Of a DNA stretch of 64,000 nt, positions 35,485 through 46,843 are shown piece after piece. Under the pieces are notes generated by a model. The model was not told where the DNA came from. It was given only the letters and a program-made list of their open reading frames with translations, and did not search any database. The stretch's first letter is position 1; the number at the start of each line of letters is the position of its first letter. The translations under genes were made by a program, and so were the position numbers. Location: contig JAOTON010001058.1 of assembly GCA_034440635.1 (NCBI GenBank), positions 185,222-249,221 of the forward strand, read 5' to 3'. The DNA comes from Lepas anatifera (Eukaryota; Arthropoda; Thecostraca; Lepadidae).

Positions 35485-37542
35485 TCACCCAGTGGGGGAC
35501 CGAGATGGAGATCAAAATTCAAACCAGAGCCGATCTTGGCGGCGTATCGAGGCAATTGTTACTGACTTTCGTGACAAGCGTCGCCTTTTCAAAGAACTGT
35601 CCGGTAAAAAATATAGTGATTATTTACTAGGACTTACGTATGATTTCGGTGCGAATCCCAAACGCTTTTGGTCGTTTCTTAAAAGCCTGAAAGGGGGAAA
35701 GAAGGGGACACCCGTCCTGCGTGACGGCCAGACCGATATAGCCGATGATACAGCAAAAGCCAATCTGCCGAACCGTACTTTTGCCGCAAAGTTTACTGAG
35801 TCCGAAGTGACGTTCTTCTCTCAGGGTCCGGCATATAACATACCGGTGCTGTCCGCCATAGAGTGCAATCCGGAAATCGTGAAAACAATATTAGAAAGTA
35901 TTCCTGTGAACAAAGCATGCGGACCCGATGGAATCAGCGCTCGCATTATTCACGAATGTTGCAACGAACTTGTCGCACCGTTGTTTAAGATTTGTATGAT
36001 GTCATTGACGCAGGGAACATTTCCCAAGCGGTGGAAGGAGGCGAACGTTGTGCCCCTTTTTAAAAGGAAAACTCCAAAGACCCGAAAAACTACCGATCGG
36101 TGTCCCTCATTCCACTGTTTGGGAAAGTTTTAGAAAAAGTGACGTACTCGTGTTTATTTCAGCATGTTAGCCCAGTTTTATCTTTATCACAACATGGTTT
36201 CGTGCCCAAACGATCATGCGCTACAAACCTGGCAACTATGCTAAGTACTGCCTGGGACTCTATTTCGGAAGGCTTTCAAACAGACTGCATATATACCGAT
36301 TACACTGCGGCCTTTCAAAGTGTGAACCACTCCTCCTGATATACAAACTAAAAAACTCCTTCAACGTTTCTGGCTCAGCTCTCAATTGGTTTTCTTCTTA
36401 CTTACAAAACAGACATCAGCGTGTGATTCTGAACGGCAAGTGCTCAGACTGGTGTCGGGTTGCCTCAGGCACTCCTGAAGGAGGGCTGTTATCTCCGCTG
36501 CTTTTCTCGCTCTTCATCAACGATCTCCCTGATAACATGACCTCCTCTTGCCTGATGTTTGCCGACGACGTGAAGTTATTCCGAAAGGTCACCTGCGCAG
36601 CTGATGCCTCTCTCCTTCAGGCTGACTTGCAAAGGCTGTGCGAGTGGTCGAACTCCTGGAAACTAAATTTGAATCCGGCCAAGTGCAAAACCTTTACCAT
36701 GACGCTAAAAACCAGGCCTCTAAAATCAACCTATTTCATCGGAAGTACAAGTTTGGAGCAAGTAGAAACTATTCGGGATTTGGGAGTTGTTTTGGACAGA
36801 AAACTCACTTTCGGACCTCACGTCGACGGCATTATCATGCGAGCCAATAGGGCCCTCGGTGTACTGATAAGATCATTTCAAATCATTAAGAGTAGAAGAT
36901 ATTTCAACGTCAAATCAGTGTTTGTATCCTACAATGCTCATGTTCGATCTGTGCTGGAATACTGCAGCACCATTTGGGGGGGCAGCTGCGGTGCACACAG
37001 ATCGTATTGAGCGGATGCAACACAAATTTTTACTGTCGATCAACTCATACATCCAGACACAATCACCATCACTATCATACTGCGATTTGCTCAGGCACTT
37101 TAACCTCGTTACACTTCGAGCGCGAAGGACACAACACGATCTCGTGTTCATTCGCAGTATTTTCAATGGTAGGATAAACTCACCGTTTTTACTTTATTCA
37201 TTTTACCTGTGCGCCCCAGCGCGGGCTTTCGACATCAGACACTTCTACGTTCCTATGCCGGGTGAACACCATTAAGGAAGGACTGTTTGTGAGACTTCCC
37301 GGGTGGTAAATGCTTTTATTCAACAACGCCCGGGAACTGACCTGTTTTACGACACCCTGAACTCGTATCGCCAAGTGTCATATCTTATGTCTCGTCATTG
37401 TAGTGGTTTAAGCTGTGAGATGACCGAATGTGCTGTTACTGTTTTTGCAGTGTTTTACCCCAGCTTTGTTTTATTTTAGCACGTTGACTTTTCCTTAAAT
37501 GGGGTGTCCGTGGATGATTGAGCAAATAAATGAAATGAAATG
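35485..37542 (+). mobile_element. LINE copy Y inserted into copy X
   Basis: This copy begins in the linker between endonuclease and RT (FRDKRRLFKELSGKKYSDYL) and runs through RT, thumb and C-terminal region, ending in an untranslated tail AAATAAATGAAATGAAATG at 37,524-37,542. Start inside the linker means 5' truncation, normal for LINE insertions. Its protein is similar to copy X and to the copies at 49.8-51.2 and 53.7-54.8 kb. I see no clear target-site duplication; a few codons of X between SLQTG and YFGNIRS seem lost. Confidence 0.88.
35500..37290 (+). pseudogene. LINE copy Y reverse transcriptase, frameshifted
   Basis: Motifs in order: ANPKRFWSFLKSLK (linker), VNKACGPDGISARIIHECC (GPDG), then after a frameshift VSLIPLFGKVLEKV, QHGFVPKRSCATNLATML, IYTDYTAAFQSVNHS (motif A, TDYTAAF), after another shift NRHQRVILNGKCSDW, GTPEGGLLSPLLFSLFINDL (motif B with PEG, where most LINEs have PQG), SCLMFADDVKLFRKV (motif C), LNLNPAKCKTFTMTL, LDRKLTFGPHVD, ALGVLIRSFQ and HVRSVLEYCSTIWGG. 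At least three frameshifts make it a pseudogene. The PEG form is shared with the copy at 49.8-51.2 kb, so it is a family trait. Confidence 0.9.
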
Positions 37543-38046
37543 TATTTTGGCAACATTAGGTCGATTTTGGAATACGGATGTATCGTTTGGGGAGGAGCTG
37601 CCAAGGCCCACCTAGACAGACTCGAAAAAATACAGCACAAGTTTCTAATTTGGCTATCATCAGTTTCATTCCGACACTCACAGTCTTTGGCTTATTCCGA
37701 TCTTTTGGCATGCTTTAAAATACAGTCGCTCGCCAACCACAGGATTCAGTATGATATTTCGTTCGTGCACAAAATTATCACTGCCAGGACTGACTCCGCC
37801 CTACTGCTCGGGAGCTTTCCACTGCACGTGCCGTCACGATACACTCGTGCAATGACGGGAACCTTGCTCCATGTGCCGTTAGGGAGAGTAGACACGGTCA
37901 AGCGCGGTCTGTTCTGCCGTGCACCTGGAGCTTTTAACGCTTTCGTAGCTGCATGCCTCCATGCTGATCCTTTCAGGTGCACATACGCTCAATTCAGGGC
38001 TCAGACGCGTGCTTATATCAAGCAGCTACCGGCAGAGCCGATGTAG
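37543..38046 (+). pseudogene. LINE copy X, C-terminal region
   Basis: Open for about 167 residues: NIRSILEYGCIVWGG, HLDRLEKIQHKFLIWL, VDTVKRGLFCRAPGAFNAF, ending in a normal stop at 38,046. It is homologous to the C-termini of copy Y and of the LINE at 49.8 kb, and shows little damage, so copy X is fairly young. Confidence 0.88.
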
Positions 38047-38344
38047 TAATCTCCCGTCTTGGTTGTGTGGTGTGCAGTGATTTTTATTCTTATTTTAATT
38101 ATATGCCTGATTTAGGATCTTGTCCATTTCGTTGAGGTACTTTATAATGTACTCGCCTCCTGTGTATCTGTCGATGGGCTCATATATGTTATTATGTATT
38201 TTATACTGTATTTTAAGTGTTTATAGCTGTATTTTACACTGTATCTTCCTTATTTTAGTGATTACCCGATGATGTTTTATCATATTGACTTGAGCTTTTA
38301 TTGGGATGATTCCTGTTGCTCATGAGCCCTAATGAACAAATAAA

Positions 38345-40510
38345 CAAATAGTCTCAGGGCCCCCGAGCTTTGTCTCACGGGCCTTTCGATGTTGGTCTCC
38401 GGGAGCCCCAGAGCTGGTCTCAGGGATCCCCCGAGCATTGGTATCGATGGCTCCGGAGCAGCGAACATTGATCTCGGGAAATGGGGAGGGGGCAATATTG
38501 ATCTCAGGGTGCCCCCCCCAACTATCGATATCGAGGGGACTTACGAACGAGGCACGAGAATTGGCCCCACAGGATCCAGAGTTTGGTTTCAGGGGGCCCA
38601 GGCTTGGGCTCAGGGTCCCCGAGCATTGGTATCGAGGGGCTCCAGAGTACCGAGAATTAGTCTTGCGGGGGGCTCCGAATGTTGATCTGGGGTGCCCCCG
38701 AACATCGGTGTCGAGTTACTCCTGAGAAAAGCGCAAGCATGGGCCTAAGGGTGCTCCCGAACATGATCTAAGTGGAACCCCGAGCTTGGTCTTAGGAGCC
38801 CTGCGCATCAGTATCCAGGGGCTCCGGAGTATTGGTATCGGGGGGAAGCAATGATTTCAGGTGCCTCCGAATGCTGATCTCGGCGGGCCACCGAATGTGT
38901 GGATGCAGTGGCGTAGCCAAGGGATTCTAGGAGTCCGAGGACCCCCGTTGGGCCAATCTGAACCACTGTAAATGATTCTCTGATCACGGGGCCCCAGAAT
39001 CAGTCTCAGAAGCCCCTGAAGATTCGTTCTCAGGGCGTCCCGAGTCGGCCTCAGGGCCCCGCCCTGAGAGTCAGTCTCAAGACTCCCCGAAAGTAGATAT
39101 CAGGGGCCCCTGAGGGTTAGTCTCAGGGGACCCCGAAAGTCGGTCTCAGGGGTCCCGAGAGTTGGTCTCAGGGGGGCCGAGCTCGTCCCAGGGGCCCTCG
39201 GAGAGTGGTTTTCAGGGCCCCGTGACAGTGTATTTCAGGGGCTCCATGAGAGTCAGTCTCAGAGAACCCCAAGAGTCGGTCAAGGGGACCCCGAGAGTCA
39301 GTCTTAGAGGACCCCCGATATTCGGTTCCATAGTCCTATGGGCGTCTCTCTCAGGAGTCAATATTTACTTTCAGGTGTCCCCGAGAGTTAATCTGGGGGT
39401 CCGAGAGTTAGTCTCATTTGATCCGCAGAGTGCTGGTCTCAGGAGGCCCCCGAGAGCTAATCTTGGGAACCTTCGAGATTTAGTCCCAGGCTGTGCCCCC
39501 CCTAGTTTTTGCATAAGGAGGACCAAGAGTCAATCTCAGGGAGCACCTACAAGTTAGTCTTAGAGTGCTCCCGGGAGCTAGTCTCCGGTTCGTCCGAGAG
39601 CTAATTTTGGGGCTTGTAGAGTAATTCCCAGAGGTGCTCCCGAATTTTGTTCTCACGGACCCCGAGTTAGCCATAGGCCTCTGAGGGCTAATCTGGGCTT
39701 CCGAGAGGCAGTCTCAAGAGTGCCGTGCCAACGACTCAGTCTCAGGGGTGCTTCCACACCTCCCCCTCGTGTGTTAGTCTCAGGGGCGCCCCAGGGTTAG
39801 TCTCAGAGGGCTGTCGGAAGTCATTCCCGGCCCCCTGCCCCACCCCCAGAGACAGCCTCAGGGGACCCCCAAGAGCTAATCTGGATGGCCCCGAGAGTCA
39901 GTCTCAGCCCCCCCTTCCCCAGAGCAAATCTGGGGGACCCGATGAATAGGCCCAGAGGTGCTGCCGATAACTAATCTAAGGAGCCCCGAGAGATTCTCAG
40001 GAGCCTCTAATTTTGGTCAATAGGCGCTGTGAATCGGCCTCGGAGACCTCCTGAGATCTAATCGGGAGAGGGGCTGGAAATTAACGTTGTGAGTAGCGCC
40101 AAGTGTTGGTCTTAGGCGGCCACAGAGCTAGTCTCAGGTCCCCCAGGAACTGATCTCGGGAGCCCGAGTTATTTTCAGGGGACCTTTCAGTTCTAGTGTA
40201 AGGAGGGCCGGAGAGCTAATCTCCGAGATCCGACAATTAGTCTCACGAGTCTCCAGGAGTTAGTATCAGGGGTCCCCTGAAGCTGAACACAGGTGTCCCC
40301 GAGAGCTAGTCTCAGCGAGCATTCCTTTCCTTCCTCCCCCTCCCCTCAAAGTTATCCTCAGGCCCCCACGAGAGTAAGTTCCAGGGGGACCCAGTAGGTA
40401 GTCTCATGGTACCCCCAAATGCTAGTTTTGGGGGACGTAAGTACTGATTGGCGGGAAAAGTGTTGTTTTCGGGGGTCCCCAGATACTGGTTTAGGCGCCG
40501 TGTAAAGTGC
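38345..40510 (+). repeat. Minisatellite field 3, CCCCGAGAGTCAGTCTCAGGGG-type
   Basis: Diverged units of about 24-28 bp with core CCCGAGAGT-AGTCTCAGGGG; each unit is a near-palindrome (CCCCGAGA...TCTCAGGGG). It starts directly at the 3' end of LINE copy X. Orientation is constant and the same as in field 1, which it resembles most. Frames crossing it, up to 131 codons, are artefacts. Confidence 0.92.
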
Positions 40511-41865
40511 TAGGCCCCTGGAGATCTCTGCTCGACCCAGGGGTCAGGGTGGCGGGGCCGGTGGGTGATGGTCCTGGATGGCTTAACACTGGCATAGCAA
40601 TACAAGCCCTGTACAAAGCCTATCAGAGACCTAAATTCCAAGGAAGTACTCACCTCCCCAAGCCCCCGGGATCTCCAACCAATGGCTAGGGAGGAGTAAG
40701 TGAGCGGTTTCATCAGTAGGACCGTCCATCGAATGGGTTTTATATAGCATCTGGGGCACACTCCTATATCCCTTTTATCGACCGTTCTTTTTCCTTTCCA
40801 TTTCTTTAAGATTTTAGAATACAATCCAGAGATATCGCTCAAGATCCTAGTCTCAAAGAAGATTTTCGAAAATCATATGCCTCGGACAAATGTATGTATT
40901 CCCATTGCGTACCAAAAAGAAAAATTGAAACATGTCGATCAGGCACCATTTATCAAGGAAAGGCAAAAAATAATCTAATTTTAGCATCCATAATAGCAAA
41001 TCGAACAGGAAATTTGGAACTTCAGCTGATTTTCAATCTATTAGCTTAGTCCCAATAACTACCGTCCTAAATATACTGAAATAAACAACTTCCAAATATT
41101 TTCCTAGGAATTCAGACAAACAAGGGCAATGGCAGAAATTGATGAGCATAATCCCAAAAAGAAAATTAGGTATGGAAGGTTCAAAATAACAATGACAGAG
41201 TGATCCAAGGCGATAGTTGTCTCAGGCGCCTATTGTTTTGGTAATTTGCTCACTTACACCATAGCAAGGGTAAGAAAGTAGCTGTGGTGCATTCATCGGG
41301 ATATTTCCGCGGAATAGACGTTATATGACGTCCGGAACACACCACCATATCCCCTGTATTTTTATTCATTTTTTCCATTTCTTTGGATATTTTCTGATTA
41401 AAGAGTTCATGAATTCGACACCTGGAAAAAATTGGTAATCATTGGTCCAATAGAAGACCATTTCTTCGTGCTCAAATCGACTGACCTTCAAAAACTTCAT
41501 GCCTGATTACCAGGGTGAATTCAGGTAGTCAGGTTTAACATCATGCACGCAGCAACATTTGATTTCCCAAAATGTGCCACAAAGCTGTTATGATAGCCAC
41601 GCTGCCATATAGGTATGGGCCAGCCTTAATATTTGGTGACCTAAATTTACCAACATTTGGTCGGATCGATAAAAATCAAACTATAAACAAAATAAGAACA
41701 AACACTTAAAAAGGGATATAAAAATTTCCGTCATGTAAATGTTATAATGCCAAGATATTATACGACACATATAGGAGATGGGCCCCGACAACTAAGGGGG
41801 CCCCCGGCCTGAGGGCCCCCGACGGTAGTCAGACCCCCCTTGGCCGAATCCTGGCTACGCCACTG
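38906..41865. mobile_element. Possible hAT-like element bounded by CAGTGGCGTAGCC ends
   Basis: CAGTGGCGTAGCCAAGGGATT at 38,906 faces an inverted CAGTGGCGTAGCCAGGATTC ending at 41,865. The ends match the MITE family at 5,201-5,474. Between them are most of minisatellite field 3 and about 1.3 kb of AT-rich DNA. The flanking octamers TGTGGATG and TGCCCATC do not match, so the ends may belong to two different insertions. Confidence 0.35.
40511..41840. other. AT-rich DNA, no gene recognised
   Basis: A 110-codon minus frame (40,510-40,842) has no domain. The remainder has no frame of note and no visible repeat. Confidence 0.4.
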
Positions 41866-43330
41866 TGCCCATCACTGCTGGCAGTGGTTTACCAGTGCTA
41901 TCCACGGCTTATCACTGTCACCCTGTTTCATGCCGCTCCCAGCTCATCACTACCGCCTCGGCTAATGAATGCCGCCTTTGACTTATCACTCCGCTCTAAT
42001 TCATCCCGCCCTGGGCTCTTGACTACCCCCGCCCCCAGCTCAGGAACGGCGGATTCCATTTTCTGGCGGGTGTGCAATATTTTGGGGAGGGGCGCCTTCC
42101 TTCTCGGGGGGGGCGCCTCCATCACCAGGGGGCACCTTTGGCTCCCTAGGGGTGCCCACTCAGAGGGGGGGCGCCGACATCATCTCCCTATGTTGAGCGG
42201 ATAAATTGGGTCTGTTTGCTCTCCATGGGATGACTTTGATGACAGGGGGCATCATTCATATTTGAAACTGCTTTTATTTTGCACAGAGGCCCTACCTCTT
42301 CAAATAGGGGGTGTTTAGGCCTGATGTTTTCTTAGCCGGCTGGGGGCGCCGCCCAAATCCGGGGGTGCTACCCCGGACAAAGCCAAAACTGGGCGTGCAA
42401 AAATATACTTTTGCACACCCTTATTTTTTCAGGGTGTGCAATTACACACTCTCCGCCCCCCCGAGTCCCCGTCCCTGCACCAGCTTTTCTGTTCCGTCCG
42501 ATTCGTGCCACTCGTAGCTTATAACTACTACCTACGGCTCACCATTCCCGTCCTCGGCTTATGCCATTTGCCTTAAAGGGAATGTGGCACCTTCATAACG
42601 TGATTTTAACTGAGATAGCCAAGTTGTAAAGCAAGTCGGAAAACCCGGTGCTCAATATATCATTTGTCTTGGAACTCGAAATTTCCGTAGAAATAAAGCT
42701 AAAACCTACCTGCAATGTACCTACCCCTAATGTACCCTTCGCAGCAGGCCACAGTTGTCATGGCTGTTGGTGTGACGATATATGCTGGCGTCACGATGAG
42801 CATCAGCCAATCGAAGCCCTTGAAGCGTTTCAAGTATGGTAGTGGTTGCCAGATCGTAACATCATCCACAGGCTCATATTTATTTCTTTTCCTAGAGGAG
42901 TATCTTAAAAATCAAAATATTGAGCTTATTGTATGTACATTTTTCAGTGAACTCATGAGTGGTTTCATTATTTTCGGCTAAAAGTACGCCTAATTAAGCT
43001 AAATTTCAGGATTCAACAAGGTGCCACATTCCCTTGAATTCGTGCCGCATCCGGCTAATCAGTGCTGCCCCCTGTGTGCATCATTTCTGCCCTGATTCGC
43101 GCCGCTCCTAGTTTATAATTCCCGCCCCCTAGTCCTCACTGTCGCCCTCACCATATCACTTCCACTTTGATTCGCATCGCTTCGAGTTCATAGCCATTGG
43201 CCCTGGCTCATCACTGCCACCCTCGACTTATGACTTTGCACTGTTTCTTGCCACCCCGGCCAATCACTGTCACTCCCAGCTTATCACTTCCATACTAATT
43301 TGTACCGTTCTTAGTCCATTGTAAGTGCCC
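41866..43330 (+). repeat. Minisatellite field 4, GGCTCATCACTGCCGCCC/GATTCATGCCGCCC type
   Basis: Words GGCTCATCAC, GATTCATGCCG and CGCCC alternate with a spacing of about 16-18 bp, continued on both sides of the MITE at 42,576-43,035 and interrupted by GGGG-rich DNA at 42,050-42,480. A second array of the same type lies at 59,095-59,370 and a remnant at 46,415-46,445. Confidence 0.75.
42576..43035. mobile_element. 460-bp MITE with 18-bp perfect TIRs
   Basis: AAGGGAATGTGGCACCTT at 42,576-42,593 is repeated exactly in inverse orientation at 43,018-43,035. The insert interrupts minisatellite field 4, whose words stop at 42,570 and resume at 43,036. A target duplication is not clear, so the superfamily is left open. 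A plus frame of 88 codons inside (42,715-42,981) has no known domain. Confidence 0.8.
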
Positions 43331-43904
43331 GTTTGCAGCCCTGTTGGCAAAGTATCAGTCGTATTGTTGAGAGCGCCGAGGATGGGATTAATGTGTACTG
43401 TTGTTTTTTCCTCCTGCCGCTAGATGGCTGGTGGTCGTTGGTAAACTTGGGTCGGGCCACTGGCAGTCACGTGACGTGAGCCTAGTGATGAGGTTTAACA
43501 ATTGTTTTGTATTTGTAATAGGCATGATTTGCGCTGTTTTGGTAGAATATTCTTAAATAGGCGGTTCTTTAGTCATGAAAGGTCTGAGGCTTCAATTGGA
43601 GGTGCGATGATTTCGATAGTGCATCTTGTGTGTAGGGACTTTGACGTCATACGAATTGCTGCGGGTGCGCTGTAGTGACCTGTGTCGGCTGTTGAGGGGC
43701 GTTGGTCTTTTCGCTGACGGACGTTGTGATGACAAGATGTGTGTAGAGCCCGGCTGCCGTCCGGAAGTAGTTTATGGCACACGCTTAACAATGTGATTTG
43801 CTATGCGTGATATGCTTTCGATATTGAGTTAAATCAGACGTTTTCACACGACATTTTCCGGGTTTTCAAGTTATCTTTATATATTTGCAATGATACGTTT
43901 AACT
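43331..43904. other. No gene; GTCACGTGAC E-box at 43,466-43,475
   Basis: Short frames only. The 10-mer GTCACGTGAC at 43,466 is the same USF/TFEB-type E-box as at 16,565. No transcript is supported. Confidence 0.35.
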
Positions 43905-43916
43905 CGCAGGTCTCTG

Positions 43917-45930
43917 CCACGCAGCCGAGCCGGGTTCAAGGCCCGGCGGCTTCCCTGAACAAGGAGCAAGCTGGCTCCCGAGAAACCCTTCCAACAAGGA
44001 AAGAGTTGGCGACGCTATATGACCCTGGCAGTTGGTGCGTCGACAAGCCAGAGTTGTGCGTTTCAGAATTTTCTTGAGTCGACTCAACTCAACTCAGGTG
44101 CTGAGAGTGGTCGACTCAACTCTGACTGAACTCATTGTCAAGAGTTCAGTGAGCCGACTCAACTCTGACTCAATGCTAAATCATCCCGACTCAACTCTGA
44201 CTCAACTCACGACTCAACTCAACTCAAACTTCGACTTAGTTTCAAAATATATAAATAAAGGATAAATAATATAAATAAATAATAAAAAATTAATAAACCA
44301 CTAAAAGACAAGCTGTACAGAAAATCTTACAGGAAAATGAAGATTAATGTATGGTAGATAAATTAATTGAAACATTAAAAATCTATCATAGCCAGGAGCC
44401 ATGGATATCTTTTTTTATTCTTCCAGGACTGCCACTGCCAGATAAAGCTGTCACACCATGTTGCAATGATTTTTGAAAGAAGCCTTGCATGTTTAACCAG
44501 GTGCATGGAATGGGAAGGAACTTAAATGGGTTAAGGTTACAACAAAATAGGGAAATAATTGCACTTCCATACTATCAGAAAAAGGTCCAGCTAAAAAAAC
44601 ATGATCTCAACTGTATTTTCAGGAATGATAAGGGTAATGCTTTTTGTTTCTGTTAAAGAACGATGTTAGATAATTTTACTGAATGAAAAATTATTATGCC
44701 ATGAGCTGAACCAAAATCTAAGCTATAATTACTAGCGTACCTAGTTGCAGTTGCAAATTCTAAGAACTACAGCAAAACCTAGGAAATAGTATACCATATC
44801 AATATATGGCATAGGACAATAGAAATGGAAATTTTATCATCTTGTTGCATTAAATACATACATTTTTTTAAACCCAATACAATTTTCAGCTCGAAAACCT
44901 TCAATACAGCAAGCAGCACGTACCACCAACCTATCACACTTCAAAATGGGGGGAGCAGTTTGATAATTGCCAATGTATAGGGACGATAATTGCCAAATAA
45001 AATACGGACGACGATCCGACACATCCAGTAGCAATAAATAATTCATCTGATTCGCGCAATAGTAGTATTTCAAAATTTTGTCAAATCAGAGTCCAAACTT
45101 TTCTGTGCTAACAGTAAAAACTGCTTTTAATAGGTGAAAACAGTAGCTGGAGACGGCGCATTTAAGACAAAAGAAACAATTGCATATGTATTTTAGAAAT
45201 ATTCACATAACTTTGTTAATTATCACGTGACTTCTACAATGTTTTGCCCTGAAGCTACTTTAGCTTGAACCTATCCTTGACTAAATTTGTTCTTCAAAGA
45301 CAGCAATGGCGCACTCTCTTGCCTGTGGTTATTCTTTTATATTGGAGTGGTGGTGGAACGTTTAAGTGTATAACTGTGAGTGGTGGTTGAAAAGAAGTAT
45401 ATTGATGATGAGGATTTTTTTAGATATTTTAAATGCATTCGGCAGTGCATTCTACCTCTTAAAATGTTTAAGACAAGGCCAGAGATAGGAGCCTGTTTAA
45501 TTTTTCGAGTACATGTATTATTTGTGCATAGAGATTTCTGCAGACCAAACGGGCCTTTAAAATAAGCAATTGAACCGTATAATAATTTGATATATTGAAA
45601 TAGATTAAAACTTTGATTGAAACAATTAAAACACTGGAGGAAAAGGTATTCAAAGGAGGTTTCCAAAAGGTAGGCAAATTCAAACATATCAACCTATTTG
45701 CATACTGAGTCAACTTTTGTTGTCAACTCATTTGACTCGCTGTCTTCACAACTCAACTCAACTCATTGACGTGGTGTGAACCGACTCAACTGAACTCAAC
45801 TCATCTGTCTAATATTTTCGACTCAACTCAACTCAACTCTGAGTCGAACGAGTCGGAATTTGAGTTAAACTCTGACTCCGACTCGTGAGTCGCACAACTC
45901 TGCGACAAGCCCCAATAATTATTATTAATT
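43917..45930 (+). mobile_element. tRNA-related SINE, interrupted by a hAT element
   Basis: GCCGAGCCGGGTTCAAGGCC contains a pol III B box (GGTTCAAGGCC, 43,933-43,943), with the short body running to 44,048 and resuming at 45,911. It ends in an AT-rich tail CCCAATAATTATTATTAATT. Flanks CGCAGGTCTCTG (43,905-43,916) and CGTAGGTCTCTG (45,931-45,942) form a 12-bp target duplication with one mismatch. Without the hAT the SINE is about 150 bp; the A box is missing, so it is 5' truncated. Confidence 0.75.
44049..45902. mobile_element. Complete non-autonomous hAT element (1,854 bp)
   Basis: Both ends read CAGAGTTGTGCG inward, a perfect 12-bp TIR. The flanking octamers are both CGACAAGC (44,041-44,048 and 45,903-45,910), a perfect 8-bp target duplication, as hAT transposases produce. 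Subterminal regions of about 170 bp on each side are filled with GAGTCGACTC/AACTCAACTC words, probably transposase-binding repeats. The 1.45-kb interior is AT-rich with no frame resembling the hAT catalytic domain (longest 116 codons), so movement would need a transposase from elsewhere. It sits inside a SINE. The perfect duplication implies a fairly recent insertion. Confidence 0.93.
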
Positions 45931-45942
45931 CGTAGGTCTCTG

Positions 45943-46843
45943 GCGGCCATGTGACTATTTGTGAGCTGCGATACCGAGCCGTTGGGGTCCCGTGATGGAG
46001 CCAGATGTCTGTGTACGGCGAGATGGAGAAGTTGCGCGTTGCCGTCATCAATGGAAGCGCAACGAGTCGGTACGTTTATGTTGCAAAGATGTTGTGTTTC
46101 GGATTAGCACATGGTAGGTCACGTTGTCCAATAATTGTGAAGTTATCCTCTAAGGTGATGTATGATCTGATGTATGATGTATGATGTATCATATCTAAGG
46201 TCTAGTATGATGGATATTTAGAGTTGGTCGTGAAACCGATTAATCGATAATTGCGTTATCTTTGGCTCGAAGTGGTGTCGCTGTGAGCATGGGGGTTTTT
46301 CTGAAGTGTGATGCTAGTTTTCGTCAGCAGAAACGGAATAAAACCGTCTCGTAAGAAATGGTTTTCCCGTCTTCGAGCTGCCATTTCGAGATCGGCGCGC
46401 GGCACTTTACAGTCCATAGCTGCCGCCCTGGGCTCATCACTGCAGGACTGATGCTACCTCTCCTGTGCGTTAGGGTAAAATGAAAGACGTCAGGGAAAAG
46501 ATAAAGGGCGTGCACGGATACAGTGGAGTTGCCATATCTCTTAATATTTACATAACAATGCATGCATTGTTCGGAACACTGTATGTGTTTTTGCTTTCTT
46601 TTCGCGTAGTGATTGAGTCCTTTGTTTTCATCTCAATCTCCATCTACTCTGCCATGATGCTGAAGGTAAAATTTAACCCCACAAACTGATATTGTTCAAT
46701 CGTGGACAGGGGCGCAGCCAGGGGGCACAAAGGGCACGTATTCTGTATTCTGTATTCTGTATTGGTAAAAAAACACCAACAGGCATTGCCCAATTACTGA
46801 TGCAGTCATGTGATTTAAAACAGTAAAGTCAGATAATAAATGG
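45943..46843. other. No gene; small tandem repeats and repeat relics
   Basis: GATGTAT is repeated at 46,155-46,185, ATTCTGT four times at 46,738-46,765. CAGGGGCGCAGCCAGG at 46,707 is a hAT-MITE-like end. AACAGGCATTGCCCAATTAC at 46,772 resembles the 3' part of the SINE at 61,032 (CAACAGGCACACTTGCCCAA). Confidence 0.5.

Larger units (their letters stand above)
35222..38350 (+). mobile_element. 5'-truncated LINE copy X, split by insertion of copy Y
   Basis: The RT thumb of this copy reads NLQLNPEKCKSFTMTL...LTFANHI...ALGLMIRSLQTG up to 35,484. The next part of the same protein, YFGNIRSILEYGCIVWGG, does not follow until 37,543. The intervening 2.06 kb is another LINE of the same family. The 3' end at about 38,330-38,350 shows AATGAACAAATAAACAAATAG, a simple repeat tail typical of LINEs. 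Upstream of 35,222 the copy is truncated. Confidence 0.88.

Noticed and set aside
35228..36133. 301-codon frame taken as one protein
   Set aside because: It is two LINE fragments joined at a nested insertion, with domains in reverse order.
39162..39557. Repetitive protein (RGP/SLRGP repeats) in field 3
   Set aside because: The amino-acid repeat follows the DNA unit, which is not a multiple of three and is interrupted by frame changes; units are diverged without synonymous bias visible.
38906..41865. Single intact hAT element
   Set aside because: The ends match but the flanking octamers do not, so unity is not proven; reported only at low confidence.
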